Assembly (NCBI RefSeq): GCF_900142735.1
Contig: NZ_FRBY01000003.1
Location: 1 to 64,000, forward strand
Direction of reading: 5' to 3'
Length of the DNA stretch: 64,000 bases
Source of the DNA: Flavobacterium saccharophilum
GTDB taxonomy: Bacteria > Bacteroidota > Bacteroidia > Flavobacteriales > Flavobacteriaceae
Positions 57,934 to 64,000 of this stretch are shown here, one piece after another. Numbering within the stretch: position 1 is the stretch's first letter; each line of letters begins with the position of its first letter. The position numbers were made by a program, and so were the translations under genes. The notes beneath the pieces were generated by a model. The model ran no database searches, was not told the DNA's origin, and saw only the letters and a list, made by a program, of their open reading frames with translations.

Positions 57934-58899
57934 TTATTTTTTTTCAGTTGTATTGGCATCTTCTGTAGGTGCAACGTATGGTTTGTTTTTCTTTCCAAAA
58001 AGAGAAACATTCACATAACGTGTTGGATATAAGCGAACATCCTGTAATAATAATTCAAGCTCTTTTGAAGTTTTAGCCAAATTGTTATATAAAGCATCAT
58101 CATTCAATAATTTACCGGCAGTACCTTTTCCAGAGTTTAAATTACTCATAATACCATCTAGCTTAGCTAAAGTCTGATTTAAATTTCTAACCGTTTTTCC
58201 TAAATCAGCTTTATTTAAAGAATCTGAGATTTTATTGAAGTTACTTGACATTTTATTAAAGTTAGTAACTGCTCCATTGATCTGTGCTTTATTAGTATCT
58301 AAGATAGAATTGATACTTCCTGAAGCTTTATGAAACTGCTCCATTGTCTGACTCAATTCTGCCAATGATTTTTTAAGATCTTCCTGCCCTTTTTTATCAA
58401 GAACATTGTTTAAACCAGCTACCAAAGTATTAATATTCTCAAGCATCACATTCAGTTTTTGCTGAATTGGTTCGATTTTACCTCCTAAAGATTCCGTTAG
58501 ACCTAATTCAACAGCTGGAGCTAATGTTTGACCATCAACTGCAAGTTCCTTGTCAGCAAGATTTGGTATGATCTTGATCTGTTTTCCTCCAATTAAACTT
58601 GGAGAATATAAAGATGCAGTACTTGATTTAGAAACTGGAAAGTCTGTTTTCAATTGCAGTTCTACTAATAGTTTACCAGTGTTTTCGTTGATAGTGATTT
58701 TATTTACTTTACCAATCGCCAATCCGTTTAAAGTAACCGGGGCAGACTGAGCCAAATCTTCCACATTATCATATTCTACATAAAATGTTTTATAATTTGT
58801 AAAAAGATCTCTGCCTTTTAAAAAGCTGTATCCCCAAATAAATAATAAAATTGACGCGATGACTAAAATAGCCGTTTTAATTTCTCTTGTTAGTTTCAA
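57934..58899 (-). CDS. MCE family protein, MlaD-like
   Basis: 321 residues. One N-terminal membrane helix (about 7-25, AILVIASILLFIWGYSFL), an MCE domain (about 35-115: FYVEYDNVEDLAQSAPVTLNGLAIGKV, ASLYSPSLIGGKQIKI) and then a long helical coiled-coil part (about 130-290). It is expected to sit in the inner membrane with the MCE domain in the periplasm, carrying phospholipids or other lipids between membranes. The MlaE/MlaF partners are not beside it. It lies 50 bp after the amidase gene. Confidence 0.9.
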   Translation of the reverse strand: MKLTREIKTAILVIASILLFIWGYSFLKGRDLFTNYKTFYVEYDNVEDLAQSAPVTLNGLAIGKVNKITINENTGKLLVELQLKTDFPVSKSSTASLYSPSLIGGKQIKIIPNLADKELAVDGQTLAPAVELGLTESLGGKIEPIQQKLNVMLENINTLVAGLNNVLDKKGQEDLKKSLAELSQTMEQFHKASGSINSILDTNKAQINGAVTNFNKMSSNFNKISDSLNKADLGKTVRNLNQTLAKLDGIMSNLNSGKGTAGKLLNDDALYNNLAKTSKELELLLQDVRLYPTRYVNVSLFGKKNKPYVAPTEDANTTEKK

Positions 58900-58949
58900 A
58901 ATTCTAAGTGTTTGTACAAAATTAATATAAATATTCGAACTTGTGCTTA

Positions 58950-60068
58950 TTATTTAGTAGCGTCCTGAATACTGATTTTTTCGCCGTCCTTGTAAGCAAT
59001 TAAAAAAGAAGCTCCATATCCCTTACTTTTAGCTTCTTGCAAATATTTTTGTGCTGCCTGGTAATCTGAAGTTTCCTGATAGAAATATTTATAAATATTA
59101 TTTTCGTACAACATTGTTACATTTGTCAGTCCTTTAAAATTTTTAGGCTCTAATGGTGTTTTCTTGATACTGGCAATTAACTGTACTTTAAAAACAGTTC
59201 CTTTTGGTGTGTTTTTATTTGCTGGAGGAGTTGCAACCGTTTTTGGTTTGGCAGTATCTTTCACGGGTCTTGCATCCGCTATTTCCGGAACTCCAGAACC
59301 AAAATACTCTCTTTTATAACTTATAATAGCTTCTGCAATAGCTTTTGCTATATCATTTTGTCCTTCTTCTGAATTTAAAATATTTCCTTCTGTTGGATTG
59401 GATACAAATCCAGTTTCAACCAAAACTCTTGGCATATACGCTTTGTGCAACACCATAAATGGTGCCTGTTTCACTCCACCCTGACGAAGCTTTTTCCCTA
59501 ATCTGTCAAAATTATCTTCAATTTTAGTCGCTAATGCGATACTATTATCTAAATATTCTTCCTGCATCAAGGTCATTGCCATCATAGATTCTGGCGAATT
59601 TGGGTCGTAACCCTCGTATTTACGTTTATAATCTTTTTCTAATGTAATAACCGAGTTCTCTTTTTTCGCTGCTTCAAGATTCGATGCAACCTTACTTAGA
59701 CCCATTACATAAGTTTCGGTTCCGTCTGCAGCCGTATTTTTATTGGCATTACAATGTATAGAAACAAAAATATTAGAATTAGCACGGTTTGCAATATTGG
59801 CTCTTTCCACCAAATCGATAAAAACATCTGTTTTACGAGTATAAATAACATTAATATTTGGACTGTCCTCTAATATTTTTCCAACTTTTAACACAATGGC
59901 CAATGCAATATTTTTTTCTATTCTTCCGCTATATACAGCACCAAAGTCATGATCACCGTGTCCAGCATCAAGAGTTACCTTAAAAACATTTGCCTGACTG
60001 TATGCGCAAAATGAAATTATAGTTAGAAAAAAACTAAATATTAGCCTAGTTTTGTTAAATATATTCAT
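58950..60068 (-). CDS. N-acetylmuramoyl-L-alanine amidase (Amidase_3)
   Basis: 372 residues from Met at 60068 (MNIFNKTRLIFSFFLTIISFCAYSQ, signal peptide). A longer frame to 60134 would overlap the lptD control region and adds no signal. The zinc amidase domain is about 30-265: LDAGHGDHDFGAVY, NIALAIVLKVGKIL, VIYTRKTDVFIDLVERANIANR, FVSIHCNAN (metal His) and VLVETGFVSNPTEG (catalytic Glu). A proline-rich linker precedes a C-terminal SPOR-like region (VFKVQLIASIKKTPLEPKNF...). It cleaves peptidoglycan stem peptides during cell separation. Divergent from lptD. Confidence 0.93.
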   Translation of the reverse strand: MNIFNKTRLIFSFFLTIISFCAYSQANVFKVTLDAGHGDHDFGAVYSGRIEKNIALAIVLKVGKILEDSPNINVIYTRKTDVFIDLVERANIANRANSNIFVSIHCNANKNTAADGTETYVMGLSKVASNLEAAKKENSVITLEKDYKRKYEGYDPNSPESMMAMTLMQEEYLDNSIALATKIEDNFDRLGKKLRQGGVKQAPFMVLHKAYMPRVLVETGFVSNPTEGNILNSEEGQNDIAKAIAEAIISYKREYFGSGVPEIADARPVKDTAKPKTVATPPANKNTPKGTVFKVQLIASIKKTPLEPKNFKGLTNVTMLYENNIYKYFYQETSDYQAAQKYLQEAKSKGYGASFLIAYKDGEKISIQDATK

Positions 60069-60149
60069 AAATCTAAAAGTTAATTTTAATAAAATGCAAC
60101 TGATATAATTTTTACAATTGATTATTTTTGCCAAAAAATTATATGTAAG

Positions 60150-60181
60150 TTTGACATGTCAAAAAACAAGCCATACTTTTA
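60150..60181 (+). promoter_or_regulatory. Promoter of the lptD-like gene
   Basis: TTTG (60150-60153), 20 nt, TACTTTTA (60174-60181), one mismatch to the consensus. Predicted transcript start near 60187, 15 nt before the TTG at 60202. A further exact TATTTTTG is at 60123-60130. Confidence 0.58.
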
Positions 60182-60201
60182 CAAAAATAGCATTTAAACC
60201 T

Positions 60202-62847
60202 TTGCATACAAACTTATTTAATATCGTTTTATTATCATTTTTCCTAACACTAGGATGTGGTAAATTATATTCGCAAGAGATAAAATCAAAAAAAAACGCA
60301 TTACCTGCTGTAAAACAAACAGATAAACCTGTCACTACTGTACTTGATACTATAAAACTGGATACTGTTAAACCTAAAAAGACTTTTCTTGATGGAAAAG
60401 TAAAATATAGGGCAAAGGATTATGCGAAAATCGACCAGAAAAGCAAACGCATCACCTTATATAACGAAGCTGAATTATACTATAAAGATGTAGAATTAAA
60501 ATCGGGTATAATTGTTTTGGATTATGAAAAGGACGAAGTATATGCCGGAAGAATAAAAGATTCTGCAGGTGTTTTGAGTCAATACCCTAATTTTAAGCAA
60601 GGAGCCAGTGAAGTTCAGCCAGACTCTATTCGTTTTAATTTCAAAACAAAAAAAGCTTTAATATTCAATTCCAGAACAGAACAGGGTGAATTTAAAATTA
60701 AAGCAGCAGTTACCAAAAAAGAAAACGATTCTGTTTACTTCTTAAGAGGTGCCCGCTTCACAACTTCAGCAGATGTTGACAATCCCGAATATTATTTTCA
60801 AACTAATAAAGTAAAATTTATTCCCGGAAAGAAAGTAGTTACTGGTTTAACTAATATGGTTATTGCAGACGTACCCACTCCTCTCGCCTTGCCATTTGCC
60901 TATTTCCCAATGAGTCAGGAGAAAAGTGTTTCAGGAATCATTATTCCAAGTTATAACGACTCAAATACAAGAGGATTCTCTTTACAGAATGGTGGTTATT
61001 ATTTTGCTTTAAGCGATAATTATGACCTGACCGTTTTAGGAGATTACTATACCAACGGGAGTTATGCCATGCGCTTTGAATCTTCGTATGCTACAAGATA
61101 TAAATATCGTGGAAATGTAAATATACGTTTTGAGAACCTGATCAACAGCGAAAGAGGTTATCCTGACTATTCGAAGCAAAACATTTACAATATTCAGTGG
61201 TCGCACTCAAAGGATACAAAATCAAACCCGAACTCAAGTTTTTCTGCTTCGGTGAATATGGGTAGCAGTAAATACTTTAAGCAATCTATTAATCAGGCAA
61301 ACGTTGGATCGAATCTGAACAACACCTTAAGTTCATCTATCTCATACAATAAAACCTTTAATACAATCCCAGGAGCCCGTATTGCATTAACAGCAACACA
61401 TCAGCAAAATACACAAACGGAAGAAATTCAAATGACATTACCTTCATTACAAGGTAGTATTGATCGTGTTTATCCTTTTGTTGGTAAAGATGGTGTTAAA
61501 AAAGGTTTTATTAAAAACATTAACTTACAATATAATGTTACCGGCCAAAATAAATTTGTAACAACAGATTCTTTATTCTTTAAACCTCAAATGTTTAGAG
61601 ACGCACAAATTGGACTACAACAGTCTATTCCGATTAGTACAAACTTTAAAATATTCAAATATTTTAGTGCCGGAGCATCTACAAACTATCAGGAAACCTG
61701 GGTTACTAAAACGGTAGAAAAAAATTATGATGCAAGTCAGAATCAAGTTGTTACCCAAACTGTCAACGGTTTTGATGCTTACAGAACCTACAACTTTAGT
61801 TCTAACTTAGGAACTACAATTTATGGTACGTTTAATTTTGGTGATGACAAAAGAATTCAATCAATTCGTCACGTCATGAGACCTTCTGTTACGTATGCAT
61901 ACACTCCTAGCTTCGAAAAATATTACGACAATTATTACGTAGATGCATCAGGAAAGATATCAAACTCTTATTCACGCTTTGATGGAGGTGTTTACGGAGC
62001 TCCTAGTAAAGAAAACTCAAACATCGTAGGTTTTGCCTTAAGTAACACTTTTGAAGCTAAAGTAAGAGACAGAGACAGTACAAAGACTGAACCTAAAAAA
62101 ATCATGCTGTTAAACAACTTAAATTTTAGCACCAGCTACAATTTTAACGCTGATGGTAAAGACATTCTTGCATGGCAACCGGTATTGGTAAGCGGTGGAA
62201 CACAACTTCTTGACAACAAAATGAATGTGAATTTTGGTGCTACTCTAGACCCATACGCTATTGACAATTCTGGAAAAAGAATGAGCACCTACAACATTGA
62301 AAACGGTGGTAGTTTATTCAGAATGACAAGTGCGAACTTAACGTTAAATTACTCTTTTTCAAATAAAGGAACAAAAGAAGAAAACAAACAGAGTGAGCGG
62401 AATGGAGGTCGTAAAGATGACTTGTTTGGTACCAATACAGACTTAAACGACAGTCGTAACAGCCAGTTTGCCCAGGAAAAAGATGACGGAGAAGATGTTA
62501 TAACCGAATTCTTCAATTCAAAGATTCCATGGGATATGACAATGGCTTACTCATTAACCTATTCTAACACCAACAGAGAAAGCAAGATCACCAACAACTC
62601 CATAATGGTTTCCATCAATATGGACATTACTCCTAAATGGAAAGGTGGAGTTTCTACGGGTTACGACTTTGTTCAAAAAGGAGTTACTTTTACGCAATTC
62701 CGTTTTGAAAGAGATTTATTAAGCTGGAGAATGGCTTTTAACTGGACACCACTTGGAGAAAACTCAAACTGGAACTTTTTCATCGGAATTAAATCCGGAG
62801 TATTAAGTGATATTAAGTGGAATAAACGAAGTACTTCAAACCGATAA
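60202..62847 (+). CDS. lptD: LPS-assembly protein LptD-like (OstA family)
   Basis: 881 residues from the TTG at 60202, which gives a compact signal peptide (MHTNLFNIVLLSFFLTLGCGKLYSQ). The frame is open to a TTG at 60118, but the promoter lies between. An N-terminal OstA-like beta-taco domain fills about 60-220 (KYRAKDYAKIDQKSKRITLYNEAELYYKDVELKSGIIVLDY, EVYAGRIKDSAG). It is followed by an LptD barrel of about 600 residues (FPMSQEKSVSGIIIPSYNDSNTRGFSLQNGGYYFALSDNYDLTVLGDYYTNGS is its first segment). It inserts LPS into the outer leaflet of the outer membrane. Bacteroidota LptD is divergent, so the cysteine pattern of the E. coli protein is not expected. ridA follows 24 bp later. Confidence 0.9.
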   Translation: MHTNLFNIVLLSFFLTLGCGKLYSQEIKSKKNALPAVKQTDKPVTTVLDTIKLDTVKPKKTFLDGKVKYRAKDYAKIDQKSKRITLYNEAELYYKDVELKSGIIVLDYEKDEVYAGRIKDSAGVLSQYPNFKQGASEVQPDSIRFNFKTKKALIFNSRTEQGEFKIKAAVTKKENDSVYFLRGARFTTSADVDNPEYYFQTNKVKFIPGKKVVTGLTNMVIADVPTPLALPFAYFPMSQEKSVSGIIIPSYNDSNTRGFSLQNGGYYFALSDNYDLTVLGDYYTNGSYAMRFESSYATRYKYRGNVNIRFENLINSERGYPDYSKQNIYNIQWSHSKDTKSNPNSSFSASVNMGSSKYFKQSINQANVGSNLNNTLSSSISYNKTFNTIPGARIALTATHQQNTQTEEIQMTLPSLQGSIDRVYPFVGKDGVKKGFIKNINLQYNVTGQNKFVTTDSLFFKPQMFRDAQIGLQQSIPISTNFKIFKYFSAGASTNYQETWVTKTVEKNYDASQNQVVTQTVNGFDAYRTYNFSSNLGTTIYGTFNFGDDKRIQSIRHVMRPSVTYAYTPSFEKYYDNYYVDASGKISNSYSRFDGGVYGAPSKENSNIVGFALSNTFEAKVRDRDSTKTEPKKIMLLNNLNFSTSYNFNADGKDILAWQPVLVSGGTQLLDNKMNVNFGATLDPYAIDNSGKRMSTYNIENGGSLFRMTSANLTLNYSFSNKGTKEENKQSERNGGRKDDLFGTNTDLNDSRNSQFAQEKDDGEDVITEFFNSKIPWDMTMAYSLTYSNTNRESKITNNSIMVSINMDITPKWKGGVSTGYDFVQKGVTFTQFRFERDLLSWRMAFNWTPLGENSNWNFFIGIKSGVLSDIKWNKRSTSNR

Positions 62848-62871
62848 TTCACATCGATTAAAATAATTATT

Positions 62872-63252
62872 ATGAAAAAAATCATCTTTACCGAAAAGGC
62901 TCCTGCTCCAATCGGACCATACAATCAGGCCGTATTATCAGGTAATACGCTTTATGCTTCCGGGCAGATTGCAATAAATCCGGCTTCAGGAGAAATTGTT
63001 ACTGAAAACATCAATGACGAAACAAAACAAGTGATGGAAAACATTGCGGCAATTCTGGAAGCTGCAGATATGACTTTTGAAAACGTTGTTAAGGCAACTA
63101 TTTTCATTATGGACATGAATAATTTTGCTGCTATCAATACCATTTACGGATCTTATTTTAACGAAAAAACCGCTCCAGCACGTGAAACGGTTCAAGTGGC
63201 ATGTTTGCCAAAAAATGTAAATGTTGAAATCTCTATAATTGCAGTGCAATAG
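62872..63252 (+). CDS. ridA: RidA family 2-iminobutanoate/2-iminopropanoate deaminase
   Basis: 126 residues, the classic RidA size: KAPAPIGPYNQAVLSGNTLYASGQIAINPASGEIV, TKQVMENIAAILEAADMTFENVVKATIFI, MNNFAAINTIYGSYF, PARETVQVACLPKNVNVEISIIAV. It hydrolyses reactive enamine/imine by-products of PLP enzymes; the Arg of PARETVQV is the substrate-binding residue. Likely co-transcribed with lptD (24-bp gap). Its 3' end overlaps the convergent mgsA by 20 bp. Confidence 0.96.
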   Translation: MKKIIFTEKAPAPIGPYNQAVLSGNTLYASGQIAINPASGEIVTENINDETKQVMENIAAILEAADMTFENVVKATIFIMDMNNFAAINTIYGSYFNEKTAPARETVQVACLPKNVNVEISIIAVQ

Positions 63253-63607
63253 CATCTAATAATAATTGTGCCGTTGCTTCATTCGTTGCCAGCGGCACAT
63301 TATGTACATCACAAACGCGAATTAACATATTTATATCCGCCTCGTGTGGGTGACTTGATAATGGATCTTTAAAAAAGAAAACCATTTTTGTAATCCCTTC
63401 CGCCACTCTTCCAGCAATTTGCGCATCTCCACCTAAAGGTCCGGAAAGCATTCTTTGGGTTTTAAAACCCGCTGCTTCTGCTTTTCCTCCGGTAGTACCA
63501 GTACCAATAAGCTTTATTTTTTCGTGATGTAAAACAGCTTCATTTTTAATTAAAAAATCAATTAAATCTGCTTTTTTACCATCATGAGCAATAATTGCAA
63601 TCTCCAT
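63233..63607 (-). CDS. mgsA: Methylglyoxal synthase
   Basis: 124 residues from Met at 63607 (MEIAIIAHDGKKADLIDFL). An ATG at 63643 exists but would overlap the upstream kinase gene. It converts dihydroxyacetone phosphate to methylglyoxal and phosphate. Active-site blocks: AHDGKK, LIGTGTTGG, LSGPLGGDAQIAG (catalytic Asp) and FFFKDPLSSHPHEADINMLIRVCDVHNVPLATNEAT. Slightly shorter than the ~150-residue E. coli enzyme, complete in motifs. Downstream of the partial sugar kinase gene (10-bp gap), so probably in one operon with it. Confidence 0.95.
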   Translation of the reverse strand: MEIAIIAHDGKKADLIDFLIKNEAVLHHEKIKLIGTGTTGGKAEAAGFKTQRMLSGPLGGDAQIAGRVAEGITKMVFFFKDPLSSHPHEADINMLIRVCDVHNVPLATNEATAQLLLDAIALQL

Positions 63608-63617
63608 GAAACCAGAA

Positions 63618-64000
63618 CTATTGATTAGCAACATGGTACGCAATTAATCCATCAATTGGTCTTCTTAAAACATTCCCTAATTGAAGCTCATACTTATCAA
63701 ATGTTTCTTGTAATTCGTCTTTTAGATAAAAAGCGATAGAGCCTACAAAATGCACAGGCACTTCTTTACAATTATCATATTGTTTGATATAATTTTTAAC
63801 AAATGATTTCATCCCTTTGAAAATGATTTTTCTACAGAAATCAGTGTCTTTATGTTTAATTAAGAACTTTGCAAAAGTCGCTAAATACGCATTTGGATTT
63901 GGTTCTTTATATAGTTTATTTTTAATAAAATCAGGATCTAAATCATATTCTTTTTCAAATTCAACAGCCAATTCTTTAGGCATTTTATTGAAGTAATATT
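63618..64000 (-). CDS. BadF/BadG/BcrA/BcrD-type ATPase, GlcNAc kinase-like, C-terminal part
   Basis: At least 127 codons; the frame stays open through the window end (YYFNKMPKELAVEF reads across the Met at 63983), so the 5' part is missing. The visible sequence has FEKEYDLDPDFIKNKLYKEPNPNAYLATFAKFL, KIIFKGMKSFVKNYIKQYDN, VHFVGSIAFYLKDELQETF and VLRRPIDGLIAYHVANQ. This matches the C-terminal half of flavobacterial BadF-family ATPases annotated as N-acetylglucosamine kinase. GSIAFYL is the C-terminal GxxA-type nucleotide-binding segment of the ASKHA fold. If correct, it would phosphorylate GlcNAc freed by the chitin locus. The N-terminal ATPase motifs lie outside the window. Confidence 0.75.
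   Translation of the reverse strand, partial: YYFNKMPKELAVEFEKEYDLDPDFIKNKLYKEPNPNAYLATFAKFLIKHKDTDFCRKIIFKGMKSFVKNYIKQYDNCKEVPVHFVGSIAFYLKDELQETFDKYELQLGNVLRRPIDGLIAYHVANQ

Overview
The window is AT-rich and reads as chromosome of a Flavobacterium species or a close relative in the Flavobacteriaceae (Bacteroidota). The evidence is type IX secretion sorting domains, PorP/SprF and SusC/SusD proteins, BshA, LytS/LytTR regulation, TTTG / TAnnTTTG promoters instead of sigma70 boxes, and almost no Shine-Dalgarno sequences. No prophage, CRISPR array, rRNA or tRNA gene was seen.

Layout. 1-6577: end of a giant type-B-sorted surface protein, a PorP/SprF partner and an OmpA-family protein. 6710-11838: minus-strand genes for a CAP lipoprotein, PdxH, RNase Z, a small domain protein, PyrB, an uncharacterised acidic protein and PyrR. 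12104-16288: accessory stretch with small membrane proteins, a DHFR-like protein, a single-domain Y1 (RAYT/IS200-like) transposase and about 2.8 kb of palindromic REP-like repeats, including a tandem array with a 298-bp period. 16357-18984: ABC-F ATPase and a thioredoxin-fold protein. 19442-37959: chitin-utilisation locus. It comprises a secreted two-domain chitinase, GH20 hexosaminidase, a NagB-PIG-L fusion, SusD, SusC, a divergent LytS/LytTR two-component system and an MFS sugar transporter. 38054-46520: a secreted protein, transaldolase, an SDR, SRP RNA, glutaminyl cyclotransferase, HutI, a coiled-coil protein, HutG and a DEAD-box helicase. 46517-55593: hybrid histidine kinase, dicarboxylate symporter, AroC, an LpxH-like phosphoesterase, a barrel protein, a PrcB-type lipoprotein, BshA and a conserved unknown. 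55677-62847: a cell-envelope and electron-transfer block (two Fe-S proteins, MlaD-type MCE protein, cell-wall amidase, LptD). 62872-64000: RidA, methylglyoxal synthase and a partial sugar kinase.

How genes work together. ChiA would cut chitin outside the cell after T9SS export. SusCD would import oligosaccharides, and GH20 would release GlcNAc in the periplasm or at the surface. The MFS carrier would bring GlcNAc into the cytoplasm, and the NagB fusion would feed fructose-6-P to glycolysis. A GlcNAc-kinase-like gene sits at the far right edge; no nagA is seen, so the PIG-L half of the fusion is a candidate deacetylase. LytS/LytTR, divergent from susC, is the likely regulator.

Most noteworthy: the REP array and its resident transposase, whose hairpin stems covary and whose units look like internally deleted copies of the transposase element; a dispersed hairpin repeat (three copies) with compensatory stem changes; a terminator whose loop holds the stop codons of two convergent genes; and the NagB-PIG-L fusion that lacks a NagB catalytic-relay Asp.
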